Assembly: GCA_002394165.1 (NCBI GenBank)
Contig: DGTA01000054.1
Coordinates: 1-11,997, forward strand
DNA length: 11,997 nt
Direction of reading: 5' to 3'
Source of the DNA: Lachnospiraceae bacterium UBA4348
GTDB lineage: Bacteria > Bacillota > Clostridia > Lachnospirales > Lachnospiraceae
The notes under the pieces were generated by a model that saw only the letters and a list, made by a program, of their open reading frames with translations, had not been told where the DNA came from and searched no databases. This document shows, piece after piece, positions 1-7,036 of the stretch. Both the position numbers and the translations under genes were made by a program. The stretch's first letter is position 1. Each line of letters begins with the position of its first letter.

Positions 1-78
1 GTGGGATTCGAACCCACGCGCCCTTTCGGACAAACGGTTTTCAAGACCGCCTCGTTATGACCACTTCGATACCTCTGC
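1..78 (-). tRNA. tRNA-Ser(UGA), 3' end cut by window edge
   Basis: On the minus strand the sequence folds as a class II tRNA. The 5' acceptor strand GCAGAGG begins at 78 and is followed by a TCG/CGA D stem. The anticodon stem encloses the loop CTTGAAA, so the anticodon is TGA (complement at 41-43). A long variable arm (TTGTCCGAAAGGGCG region) is diagnostic of Ser/Leu-type tRNAs. The T arm is GTGGG-TTCGAAT-CCCAC. The 3' acceptor strand lies beyond position 1, so the gene is partial. It reads UCN serine codons, mainly UCA. It has its own promoter just upstream and is separate from ribU. Confidence 0.95.
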
Positions 79-109
79 ATCACTGACTTTTTTCATCAGC
101 GCAAATAAG

Positions 110-138
110 ATTTTAACAACTATCCTCATTCCTGTCAA
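110..138 (-). promoter_or_regulatory. Sigma-A promoter of tRNA-Ser
   Basis: On the minus strand a perfect TTGACA -35 box (133-138) is separated by 17 bp from TAAAAT (110-115). A TG one base before the -10 box makes it extended. Transcription would start near 103, about 25 nt before the mature tRNA end. Near-consensus strength fits a stable RNA promoter. No convincing intrinsic terminator was seen between the ribU stop and this promoter. Confidence 0.8.
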
Positions 139-156
139 CAGTTTTTTTAGCTTACT

Positions 157-759
157 TTATCTCCCTTTGAGGAGCGGCGAAAGCGGCTTGTAGATCAGGA
201 ATGTGATCAGCGCTGCCACGATGCCCTTAAAGAAGGTGAAGGGCAGATTGAAGATCAGAAGGCTTTTGAAGATGCTGTCCACAGAGGGAAGGATCGCCTG
301 GTATGCGGCAAGGATCGTCTCCTTGGGCATGAAGTTGTAGTAAACCGGATAGACGACAAAATAGTTGGCCGGCAGGCTGAAAAGAGCCATCGCAGCTGCG
401 CCGGTCAGCGAGGCGATCATGGCGCCTTTCTTGGTACGGTTGAAATGGTAAATAGCCCCGGCCGTGCCGGTAAAGACCGCGCCGAGCAGGAAGTTGGAGA
501 TCTCTCCCACGCCGAAGGATCCGCTGGTAAGAACACCGAGCAGGTTTTTGATCAGCTCCACCAGGATGCCGCAGACCGGTCCCATGGCGAAGGCTCCGAT
601 CAGCGCTGGGATGTCTGAAAAGTCAAATTTGATAAACGGCGGGATCAGGAACGGAAGCGGAAATTCCAGGCAGAACAGCACAAATGCTGCTGCCGAAAAA
701 ATACCTGTAACGGTGACGAAACGAATCGCGGAAGTGTTGGATCTGCCTTTGCTGTTCAT
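157..759 (-). CDS. ribU: ECF transporter riboflavin-binding S component RibU
   Basis: A 200-residue, very hydrophobic protein that fits RibU, the membrane S component binding riboflavin for ECF-type uptake. About six membrane segments are visible. Family-like stretches include a short segment around residues 44-58 (FKFDFSDIPALIG-like), a Gly/Ser-rich loop at 75-93 (TSGSFGVGEISNFLLG-like), and a C-terminal helix after NLPFTFFKG (171-179). The start is supported by AAAGGAG seven bases upstream of the ATG at 759. The energising EcfA1/A2 ATPases and EcfT are not in the window and are presumably encoded elsewhere, as is usual for group II ECF S components. The upstream FMN riboswitch and terminator independently support a riboflavin role, with expression expected to fall when FMN is plentiful. 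Confidence 0.95.
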   Translation of the reverse strand: MNSKGRSNTSAIRFVTVTGIFSAAAFVLFCLEFPLPFLIPPFIKFDFSDIPALIGAFAMGPVCGILVELIKNLLGVLTSGSFGVGEISNFLLGAVFTGTAGAIYHFNRTKKGAMIASLTGAAAMALFSLPANYFVVYPVYYNFMPKETILAAYQAILPSVDSIFKSLLIFNLPFTFFKGIVAALITFLIYKPLSPLLKGR

Positions 760-789
760 AGTGTTTCTCCTTTAGCTGATCACTGAATC

Positions 790-817
790 AAAAAACCGGG
801 TTCCTTAGCGAACCCGG
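790..817 (-). terminator. Intrinsic terminator, expression platform of the FMN riboswitch
   Basis: An 8-bp perfect stem, CCGGGTTC paired with GAACCCGG (796-803 and 810-817), encloses a 6-nt loop. On the minus strand it is followed directly by six T residues (795-790). It lies between the FMN aptamer and the ribU start, so it is the switchable attenuator rather than the end of an operon. Its 5' arm overlaps the RNA sequence GCCCCG (815-820), which can pair with the conserved CGGGGC of the aptamer. That offers an antiterminator. Confidence 0.9.
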
Positions 818-851
818 GGCAAAGCAAACAACTGATCCTTCGATCATATGC

Positions 852-963
852 CGTCTTCTCTCATCCAGACTTTACTGTTGGTACCGGAGTCTCACCGGTT
901 CGGCTGCCTGAGCAGTTCGCGGACTTTACCGCCAGTGGGGAATTTCACCCCGCCCCGAAGAAC
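852..963 (-). ncRNA. FMN riboswitch (RFN element)
   Basis: The minus strand carries the conserved RFN blocks in order: CTTCGGGGCGGGGTGAA, ATTCCCCACTGGCGGTAAAG, CCGCGA, a variable arm, CGGTGAGACTCCGGT, then ACAGTAAAGTCTGGATGAGA and a closing GAAGA. The outer helix is formed by TCTTC and GAAGA at the two ends. This aptamer binds flavin mononucleotide. With the terminator at 790-817 it should act at transcription: FMN binding favours the terminator and lowers ribU expression. The boundaries are approximate to a few bases. Confidence 0.96.
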
Positions 964-1001
964 GCTTTTAAGTTTTGTAATGAATACGTCAACCAGGAAT
1001 T

Positions 1002-1030
1002 ACTATATCACCCATACCGGCAAAGTGCAA
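1002..1030 (-). promoter_or_regulatory. Promoter of the riboswitch-ribU transcript
   Basis: On the minus strand TTGCAC (1025-1030) and TATAGT (1002-1007) are separated by exactly 17 bp, with TG one base before the -10 box (extended -10). Transcription would start near 995, about 30 nt ahead of the RFN element. The promoter lies just after the tsaD stop. No intrinsic terminator is visible between tsaD and this point, so read-through from the upstream operon into the riboswitch is possible. Confidence 0.75.
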
Positions 1031-1059
1031 TCCTGAATTTGATATATTTAACATGTTTT

Positions 1060-2112
1060 TCACCGCTCTCCCAGTTTCAGGTTGGGAACGGCATTCAGGT
1101 CAAATCCGGAACGTATCCCGCGGATATAGTCATAGTAGGCAGCCGATCCGATCATGGCCGCATTGTCCGTACACAGTACGGGCGAAGGCCTGTAGAAGGT
1201 GATTCCTCTTTTATTGCAGGCGTCCTCCATCGCGCTTCGAAGCGCACTGTTGGATGCGACGCCGCCTGCTATGGCCAGCTTCTTCACATGGTATTCCCCG
1301 GCTGCTGCCATGGCGTGATCGACCAGTACATCCACCACCGCTTTCTGGAAGGAAGCGGCCACATCGGGAACGCAGATCTCCTCCCCCTTCATCTTCGCGC
1401 CGTTCAGGTAATTGAGCACGGCGCTCTTAAGCCCGCTGAAGCTGAAATCGTAAGCAGAGCCCGCCACTTTAGCCCGCGGGAAATGGATCGCGTCCGGATT
1501 TCCCTCTCTGGCTGTTTTGTCGATCTTTGGACCTCCCGGGTATCCCAGACCCACGGCCCTGGCTACCTTGTCAAAGGCCTCGCCGGCCGCATCGTCCCGG
1601 GTATGACCCAGGATCTCATACTCTCCGTAATCTTTGACCATCACCAGGTGAGTGTGGCCGCCGGAGACGACCAGGCACGCAAAGGGCGGTTCCAGCTCCG
1701 GATTCTCGATATAGTTTGCACAGATATGTCCTTCAATATGATGGACGCCGATCAGCGGCAGACCCGAGGCAAAGCTGATGGCTTTCGCTTCCGCGACTCC
1801 TACCAGCAGCGCCCCCACCAGGCCCGGTCCGTAGGTGACCCCGACCGCATCCATGTCGGACAGCGTCATTCCGGCTTCTTCCAGGGCTTTGGTGATCACC
1901 TGGTCGATCCTTTCCATATGGCTTCTCGATGCGATCTCCGGGACAACGCCTCCGTACAGGGTGTGGATGTCGATCTGCGAGGAGATCACATTGGAGAGCA
2001 CCTTCCGGCCGTTCTCGACCACCGATGCCGCCGTTTCGTCGCAGGAACTTTCGATCGCAAGGATTCTTATTATTTTATCATTGACAGGTGAACCGTTCAC
2101 TTCATTCTTCAT
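1060..2112 (-). CDS. tsaD: tRNA N6-adenosine threonylcarbamoyltransferase TsaD
   Basis: TsaD (Kae1/YgjD/Gcp family) transfers threonylcarbamoyl from TC-AMP to A37 of ANN-decoding tRNAs, making t6A. It works with TsaB and TsaE, both encoded upstream in this operon. The 350-residue length is normal. The ASKHA signature is clear: IESSCDET at 20-27, the metal-binding HxxxH at H125/H129 (HHIEGH), SGGHT at 150-154, and a C-terminal TDNAAMIG segment. I chose the ATG at 2112. The reading frame extends one codon further to a TTG at 2115, but the ATG is more plausible. The start overlaps the rnz stop by 11 nt, which suggests translational coupling. It is the last gene of the operon. Old annotations call this family O-sialoglycoprotein endopeptidase, a function not supported for it. 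Confidence 0.97.
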   Translation of the reverse strand: MKNEVNGSPVNDKIIRILAIESSCDETAASVVENGRKVLSNVISSQIDIHTLYGGVVPEIASRSHMERIDQVITKALEEAGMTLSDMDAVGVTYGPGLVGALLVGVAEAKAISFASGLPLIGVHHIEGHICANYIENPELEPPFACLVVSGGHTHLVMVKDYGEYEILGHTRDDAAGEAFDKVARAVGLGYPGGPKIDKTAREGNPDAIHFPRAKVAGSAYDFSFSGLKSAVLNYLNGAKMKGEEICVPDVAASFQKAVVDVLVDHAMAAAGEYHVKKLAIAGGVASNSALRSAMEDACNKRGITFYRPSPVLCTDNAAMIGSAAYYDYIRGIRSGFDLNAVPNLKLGER

Positions 2113-3013
2113 CAAATCTCAGCTCCAGTGTCATTCCGTCTTTTCCCGGAATCGTATTTTCGAATATTTTCTGTGCCCCGGCCAGATACTGCTCAGGGCG
2201 TACCAGTGAGGGACTGTAATGGGTCAGCCACAGTCTGTCGACCCCGGCGTCCTTGGCGATCTGGGCCGCCTCCTCAAACATCATATGCTTGTGCTCGAGC
2301 GCTTTCGGGTACATTTCCCTGTCCCCGTACATTCCCTCGCAGATCAGAAGATCGCTCCCCACGGCATTTTCCCGAATGGACCTGGTCGGCCTCGTATCGG
2401 TGGAATAGGTTACTTTAAGTCCTTTTCTGGCCGGTCCGAGCACCATGTCCGGGGTGTAGACCGTCCCGCCGTCCTCGATCACTTCTCCCTTCTGGAGCCG
2501 GCTCCAGAACTTGAGCGGGATCTCCTGCTCCTTCGCTCTTTCCGCGTCAAATCTCCCGGCGCGGTCAATGGTCAGCGTATATCCGTAGCAGAGCACGTTG
2601 TGATTTACCTTGAACGCCTTCAGGCGGTACCCGTTCATCTCAAATTCCTGCTCCGCCCCCGTGATCTCTTTATAGATGATTGGGAAGGGAAGCTCCGGCG
2701 CGATGATCCGCAAGGCGCCTACCACCTTCTCGAGGCCCCTCGGGCCGATGAGAGTGAGCGGCTCGGTCCGGTCCGCGTTGCCCATCGTAAGAAGAAGTCC
2801 CGGCAGCCCGCTGATGTGGTCGCCGTGATAGTGCGTAAAGCAGATCACATCGATGGGTTTAAAGCTCCAGCAGCACTCCTTCATGGCGATCTGGGTCCCC
2901 TCGCCGCAGTCGATCAGGATACTGCTGCCGTTATAGCGCATCAGCAGCGCGGTCAGATATCGTCTGGGAAGCGGCATCATCCCGCCGCAGCCCAGCAGAC
3001 AGACATCAAGCAT
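2102..3013 (-). CDS. rnz: Ribonuclease Z
   Basis: A metallo-beta-lactamase-fold tRNA 3' endonuclease of 303 residues, normal for bacterial RNase Z. It removes 3' trailers from tRNA precursors, mainly those lacking an encoded CCA. The zinc motif THYHGDH is at residues 60-66. Other expected ligands are visible: a His in KVNHNVLCYGY, an Asp in YSTDTRPT, and a His in LTHYSP. A CEGMYGD segment stands where the Bacillus enzyme has a HEATF motif. The frame is open up to a GTG at 3040, but that GTG overlaps the rimI stop. An AGGAGA site lies ten bases before the ATG at 3013, so 3013 is preferred. It begins 17 nt after the rimI stop at 3031 and its own stop overlaps the tsaD start. Confidence 0.93.
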   Translation of the reverse strand: MLDVCLLGCGGMMPLPRRYLTALLMRYNGSSILIDCGEGTQIAMKECCWSFKPIDVICFTHYHGDHISGLPGLLLTMGNADRTEPLTLIGPRGLEKVVGALRIIAPELPFPIIYKEITGAEQEFEMNGYRLKAFKVNHNVLCYGYTLTIDRAGRFDAERAKEQEIPLKFWSRLQKGEVIEDGGTVYTPDMVLGPARKGLKVTYSTDTRPTRSIRENAVGSDLLICEGMYGDREMYPKALEHKHMMFEEAAQIAKDAGVDRLWLTHYSPSLVRPEQYLAGAQKIFENTIPGKDGMTLELRFDEE

Positions 3014-3030
3014 AGGTTTGTTCTCTCCTG

Positions 3031-3498
3031 TTATTTCCACATGATCAGCGCATCTTCCCTGGGTTTTTCATAGAACCCTTTCCGCACGCCGACGCTTTCA
3101 AATCCAAGTTTCCGGTAAAGTGAGATGGCTTTGCTGTTGCTCACCCGAACCTCCAGCGTAAAACGCTCCGCGCCTTTGGCGTTTCCCCTTCGGATCAGCT
3201 CCCGGAGGAGTTTTTCCCCGATCCCCTGTCCGCGGAACGCTTCCCCCACCGCGATATTGCTGATGGTCCCTTCATCAAAGGAGATCATCAGCACCGCATA
3301 GCCGGCGATAGTCTCATCCACCTTGGCCGCCAGGCAGATCTCATAGGGCGAGTTCATGGAATAGAGGAACCCTTCCCGGCTCCACGGCAGGGAAAAGATC
3401 TCCTTTTCAAGAGCGCATACCTGCTTCAGGTCCTCTCTCGCCATCTCCCGGATGACCACGGAGCCTGCTTCCTGCGCCTCTCCTTTACTGCTGTTCAT
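3031..3498 (-). CDS. rimI: Ribosomal protein S18-alanine N-acetyltransferase RimI
   Basis: A GNAT-family acetyltransferase of 155 residues. Its known role is to acetylate the N-terminal alanine of ribosomal protein S18 using acetyl-CoA. The acetyl-CoA loop RGQGIG is at residues 89-94. The C-terminal GNAT block EVRVSNSKAISLYRKLGF (116-133) is followed by FYEKPREDALIM, which closely matches RimI. The short N-terminal extension before VVIREMAREDL is variable in the family. The ATG at 3498 has GAAGGAG seven bases upstream and overlaps the end of tsaB by 14 nt, implying coupled translation. Adjacency to tsaB is a common arrangement and supports RimI over a generic GNAT enzyme. Confidence 0.93.
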   Translation of the reverse strand: MNSSKGEAQEAGSVVIREMAREDLKQVCALEKEIFSLPWSREGFLYSMNSPYEICLAAKVDETIAGYAVLMISFDEGTISNIAVGEAFRGQGIGEKLLRELIRRGNAKGAERFTLEVRVSNSKAISLYRKLGFESVGVRKGFYEKPREDALIMWK

Positions 3499-4201
3499 CC
3501 GAATGCTCCTTCTCGGCCCTGACCCTCTCCGCCTGGGAAAGTCTCAGGTAGGTCGGCACATGCTCCGACCCATTGACAGCCTTTCCCTGTTCCCAATAGT
3601 GGAACGCGCACATGGCCACGGCGCCGGCCCTCGGCCTGGCAAGGTGTACCGGTGCCATCTCCCAGGGAACAGTAAGTGTTTCCCTGAGCCGGTCAAGATA
3701 AGCATCCGCGCCGTCTCCGAGCAGCGTCACCTTTTCGCCCAGCTCATTGAGTCTTCCGGCCATCTCGGCCGCATCCGCTGCCATCTGGTCTGCGACCGTT
3801 TCCATATATGTGCCCCGGCTCCGGTAAATGCCTGTATACACCTGTCCGCGTCTGGCGTCCATCATCGGACAGATCAACCCTTCCCGGCCGATCAGGTTCC
3901 AGGCCATAGCCTCAAGCGTCGGGACGCTGATCACCGGGATCTGCAGTGCCAGCGCGATCCCCTTGGCGGTGGCGGAGCCTATTCTCAGGCCTGTAAAGGA
4001 CCCGGGTCCGCCGGTCAGCGCCACCGCGTCCACATCTTTCATTTCCAGTCCCGCCATTCGCCGGATCTCCTCGAGCATCGGGAGCAGCGTCTGCGAGTGC
4101 GTCAGTTTATTGTTTACGGAATATTCCGCGATGATCTTTTCCGGCGTCGCGATGGCCGCGGTGGCCGTCACTCCGGAACTGTCAAGAGCCATGATCAGCA
4201 T
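3485..4201 (-). CDS. tsaB: t6A biosynthesis protein TsaB
   Basis: TsaB (YeaZ) is a catalytically inactive paralogue of TsaD. It dimerises with TsaD and recruits TsaE in the bacterial t6A synthesis complex. At 238 residues it has the usual length. The ASKHA start ALDSSG (5-10), the hallmark GGPGSFTGLRIG (64-75), MMDARRGQVY, and a C-terminal PTYLR near 217-221 are all present. The HxxxH metal motif of TsaD is absent, as expected. The ATG at 4201 is preceded by GAAGGA at a good distance. A 60-nt gap separates it from tsaE and contains no terminator. Its 3' end overlaps rimI. Confidence 0.95.
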   Translation of the reverse strand: MLIMALDSSGVTATAAIATPEKIIAEYSVNNKLTHSQTLLPMLEEIRRMAGLEMKDVDAVALTGGPGSFTGLRIGSATAKGIALALQIPVISVPTLEAMAWNLIGREGLICPMMDARRGQVYTGIYRSRGTYMETVADQMAADAAEMAGRLNELGEKVTLLGDGADAYLDRLRETLTVPWEMAPVHLARPRAGAVAMCAFHYWEQGKAVNGSEHVPTYLRLSQAERVRAEKEHSDEQQ

Positions 4202-4261
4202 GGTTTTCCTTCTTTCCGATTATTTGTCATATGTCAGATCTGATCGTCATTTTCGGTGATC

Positions 4262-4711
4262 TTATTTTTTGATCGTGATCCTCCGGTAGTCGAAGCCCCG
4301 TTCCGGATCTTTTTCGATCACCAGCCTGACCGCCTCGTCCGGGATCAGTCCTTCGATCATTTCCGGCCATTCCACCAGCGTGACCCCGTCCCCGAAAAAA
4401 TACTCCTCATAGCCGATCTCGTACATCTCCTCCTCATCGCCGATGCGGTAGGCATCGAAATGATACAGGGGAAGCCGGCCTTCTTCATAGACCTGCAGGA
4501 TCGTGAAGGTGGGGCTCGTCACATCGCTTACGATCCCGAGTCCCTGCGCAAATCCTTTCGCAAATACGGTCTTGCCTGTTCCCAGATCCCCGCTCAGCAC
4601 GTAGATCTGCCCTTCCTTCGCTGCTTCTCCCAGTTTCTGTCCAAGCGCAAAGGTATCTTCCCTGGAGAAGCTTTCGATCTCCTCCGCGGGCACAAGGTTT
4701 TCTGCTGTCAT
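4262..4711 (-). CDS. tsaE: tRNA t6A biosynthesis ATPase TsaE
   Basis: TsaE (YjeE) is a small P-loop ATPase that binds the TsaB-TsaD complex and is needed for turnover of t6A synthesis. From the ATG at 4711 the protein has 149 residues. Walker A is GDLGTGKT (41-48), followed by TSPTFTI (65-71), HFDAYR (84-89), and VEWPE (113-117), all family hallmarks. The frame opens five codons earlier at a GTG (4726). However, GAAGGA (4719-4724) sits seven bases before the ATG and would lie inside that longer form, so 4711 is the better start. It begins 27 nt after the tex stop. Confidence 0.95.
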   Translation of the reverse strand: MTAENLVPAEEIESFSREDTFALGQKLGEAAKEGQIYVLSGDLGTGKTVFAKGFAQGLGIVSDVTSPTFTILQVYEEGRLPLYHFDAYRIGDEEEMYEIGYEEYFFGDGVTLVEWPEMIEGLIPDEAVRLVIEKDPERGFDYRRITIKK

Positions 4712-4738
4712 ATTTATATCCTTCACCGTTCTTTTTAT

Positions 4739-6895
4739 TTATATTTTCATGGTCAGCGAGATCCGCTTTCTGTCCAGGTCCACCGAGAGGACTTTTACCT
4801 CCACGACATCTCCCACACTGACCGCTTCGAGCGGATGCTTGATGTAGCGGTCGCAGATCTGCGAGATATGCACCAAGCCGTCCTGATGCACGCCTATGTC
4901 CACAAACACGCCAAAGTCGATCACGTTCCGGACCGTTCCCTTCAGGATCATTCCGCTCTTTAAGTCCTTCATCTCCAGCACGTCGCTTCGAAGGATCGGC
5001 CTGGGCATGTCCTCCCTGGGGTCTCTTCCCGGTTTTTCCAGCTCCGCGATGATATCCCGCAGTGTCGGCTCGCCGATGCCGAGGGCTTTCGCCGTCTCTT
5101 TCACCGCAGCCGCGTTCTTTTTCCTGCCAGGGATCCTGACGCCTCCGCTTTGTACACCCGCCAGGTCAAGCCCCCACTCTTTCATCAGCTCTCTGGCCGC
5201 CGGATAGCTCTCCGGGTGCACTGCCGTTGAATCGAGCGGTTCGTTTCCTCCGCTGATCCTTAAGAAGCCGGCGCACTGCTCGAATGCCTTCGGCCCCAGC
5301 TTCGGGACTTTTAAAAGCTCTTTTCTGTTTTTAAACGGCCCGCTGCTCTCTCTGAAGCTCACGATATTGGATGCCACAGCGGATGAAATGCCCGCCACGT
5401 AGCCGAGCAGCGGAGCGGAAGCCGTGTTCAGGTCAACGCCAACCGCGTTCACGCAGTCCTCAACCACTCCGTCGAGGGTCTCCGAAAGCTTCTTCTGGTT
5501 GACATCATGCTGATACTGACCGACCCCGATGGCTTTCGGATCGATCTTCACCAGCTCAGAGAGCGGATCTTGCAGTCTCCTGGCGATGGAGGCCGCACTC
5601 CGCTGCCCCACATCGAAGGACGGGAATTCTTTCGTGGCCAGTTCACTGGCTGAATATACGCTCGCCCCGGCTTCGTTTACGATCACATACTGCACGTCGG
5701 AGCGTTTTTTCTTATGAAGATATTCAGCGATGAACTGTTCGGATTCGCGCGAGGCGGTCCCGTTTCCGACACTGATCACCGACACATGGTACGTATCGAT
5801 CAGCCGGTCCAGCGTCTTCGCCGCCTGGGCCTGTTTGAACTCGTTCGTGGGCGCTGTGGGATAGATCACCGCCGTATCCAGCACCTTGCCGGACGGATCG
5901 GTCACCGCCAGCTTGCACCCGGTCCTGAAGGCCGGATCCCATCCGAGGACGGTGCGGTCCTTCACCGGAGGCTGCATCAGCAGCTGACGCACGTTTTTAC
6001 CAAAGACGCTGATCGCCCCTTCGTGTGCCTTCGTCGTCAGATCCGCGCGGATGTCTCGCTCAATGGCCGGCGCGATGAGCCGCTCATAGCTGTCCCTGAG
6101 CATCTCCCCGAGAAACTCTTCGGCGGGATGGGACGGCCTGATCACCTGCTTTTTCAGATAGGCAAGGATCTCCTCGTCCGGCGCCTCGATCTTCACCGTC
6201 AGAAATTTCTCCTTCTCGCCGCGGTTGATCGCGAGGATCCGGTGGCCCGCCGCCTTCCGGATGCTCTCCTGATGATCGTAATAATTCTCATAAACACTGG
6301 AGGCGGTCTCATCCTTGGCCGAGCACACGATCATGCCCCGGTCGGCCGTCATTCTGCGGATGTTCTCCCTGTAAGCAGCCGTCTCCGCCGTCTGCTCCGC
6401 CAGAATGTCCGAGGCGCCAGCTAAAGCCGCAGCCGTATCGGGGACCTCCTTCTCAGGATCAACATAAGGAGCCGCCAGCAACTCGAGCGTTCCCTCAAAC
6501 GACCCATCCAGGATCGCTCCGGCAAGGCCCTCAAGCCCTCTCTCCCTCGCGATCGAAGCCCTGGTCCGGCGCTTGGGCCTGAAGGGAAGATACAGATCCT
6601 CCACCTCCACCAGCTGCAGCGCATTCTCGATCTTCTTCCTCAGGTCCGGCGTCAGCTTACCCTGCTCCTCAATGGAAGCGATCACCTGCGCCTTCCTCTC
6701 CTCCAGTCCTCTCAAATAATCCAGCCGTGCGCTCAGCGTCCTGAGCTGTTCATCATTAAGCTCTTTCGTCGCTTCCTTCCGGTACCTGGCAATAAAAGGA
6801 ACCGTATTGCCCTGGTCGAGCAGCTCCACCGCAGCCGTCGTCCGGCTCCGCTCAATGCCAAGTTCCTTAGAAATCACATCAATAATGTCCATCAT
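4739..6895 (-). CDS. tex: Tex-family S1 RNA-binding protein
   Basis: A 718-residue Tex protein (YqgF/HhH/S1 architecture), a nucleic-acid-binding factor linked to transcription and RNA handling; its exact role in Clostridia is not settled. The helical N-terminal region carries TVPFIARYRKEAT at 31-43. The YqgF/RNase H-like domain begins near residue 315 (LGWDPAFRTGCK) and contains VGNGTASRESE (376-386). SVYSASELATKEFP (412-425) and a KIDPKAIGVGQYQHDV block (450-465) follow. Helix-hairpin-helix motifs lie around 497-545. The S1 domain occupies about 645-718 (VIDFGVFVDIG...DGLVHIS). It is the first gene of the operon. An AAGGA lies 12 bases before the annotated ATG; an in-frame ATG also follows at 6892. 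Confidence 0.96.
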   Translation of the reverse strand: MMDIIDVISKELGIERSRTTAAVELLDQGNTVPFIARYRKEATKELNDEQLRTLSARLDYLRGLEERKAQVIASIEEQGKLTPDLRKKIENALQLVEVEDLYLPFRPKRRTRASIARERGLEGLAGAILDGSFEGTLELLAAPYVDPEKEVPDTAAALAGASDILAEQTAETAAYRENIRRMTADRGMIVCSAKDETASSVYENYYDHQESIRKAAGHRILAINRGEKEKFLTVKIEAPDEEILAYLKKQVIRPSHPAEEFLGEMLRDSYERLIAPAIERDIRADLTTKAHEGAISVFGKNVRQLLMQPPVKDRTVLGWDPAFRTGCKLAVTDPSGKVLDTAVIYPTAPTNEFKQAQAAKTLDRLIDTYHVSVISVGNGTASRESEQFIAEYLHKKKRSDVQYVIVNEAGASVYSASELATKEFPSFDVGQRSAASIARRLQDPLSELVKIDPKAIGVGQYQHDVNQKKLSETLDGVVEDCVNAVGVDLNTASAPLLGYVAGISSAVASNIVSFRESSGPFKNRKELLKVPKLGPKAFEQCAGFLRISGGNEPLDSTAVHPESYPAARELMKEWGLDLAGVQSGGVRIPGRKKNAAAVKETAKALGIGEPTLRDIIAELEKPGRDPREDMPRPILRSDVLEMKDLKSGMILKGTVRNVIDFGVFVDIGVHQDGLVHISQICDRYIKHPLEAVSVGDVVEVKVLSVDLDRKRISLTMKI

Positions 6896-6932
6896 ATCAT
6901 CATGTTTTCCTTATAAAACGGGGTTTTCCGTT

Positions 6933-6988
6933 AAGGGGTCTGACCCTTTTCGTGCGTTGAAGTGCGAAAAGGGTCAGACCCTTTTCGC
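6933..6988. repeat. Palindromic GGGTCTGACCC inverted repeat in the tex leader
   Basis: Two copies of a GGGTCNGACCC-type palindrome face each other. The arms 6936-6952 and 6965-6981 are perfect 17-bp inverted repeats around a 12-base loop, extendable to about 20 bp with one G-T pair (6933-6984). The right copy is itself a 25-nt perfect palindrome (6964-6988) with 12-nt arms GCGAAAAGGGTC around a central A. It lies between the tex promoter and the tex start, so it is predicted to be transcribed in the leader. No T run follows on either strand, so it is not a classical terminator. The palindrome-of-palindromes form resembles REP-like dispersed repeats; that link is inference. Confidence 0.8.
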
Positions 6989-7000
6989 GGACTAAAGTGA

Positions 7001-7030
7001 AGTATACCCTTCCTTCTGCCCAAAGGTCAA
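7001..7030 (-). promoter_or_regulatory. Promoter of the tex-tsaE-tsaB-rimI-rnz-tsaD operon
   Basis: On the minus strand TTGACC (7025-7030) and TATACT (7001-7006) are separated by 18 bp, both close to sigma-A consensus. Transcription would start near 6994, giving a leader of roughly 100 nt that contains the palindromic repeat. Its -35 box is only six bases from the -35 box of the divergent promoter on the plus strand. Confidence 0.75.
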
Positions 7031-7036
7031 GGTTTC

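Noticed and set aside
1..78. The serine tRNA as a substrate of the neighbouring t6A enzymes
   Set aside because: t6A is made on tRNAs reading ANN codons. This tRNA has anticodon UGA and reads UCN, so its proximity is not functional evidence.
84..100. Possible ribU terminator around CTGATGAAAAAAGTCAG
   Set aside because: Only a four-base stem with the A run in the loop and no T run after it on the minus strand. It also lies downstream of the tRNA promoter.
1039..2091. A 350-codon open frame on the plus strand opposite tsaD
   Set aside because: Antisense to a fully recognisable TsaD. The same reasoning removes the long plus-strand frames opposite rnz, tsaB and tex.
4234..4243. Palindrome TCAGATCTGA between tsaE and tsaB
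   Set aside because: Ten bases with no loop and no T run; too short to be a terminator and likely chance. I see no promoter in this 60-nt gap.
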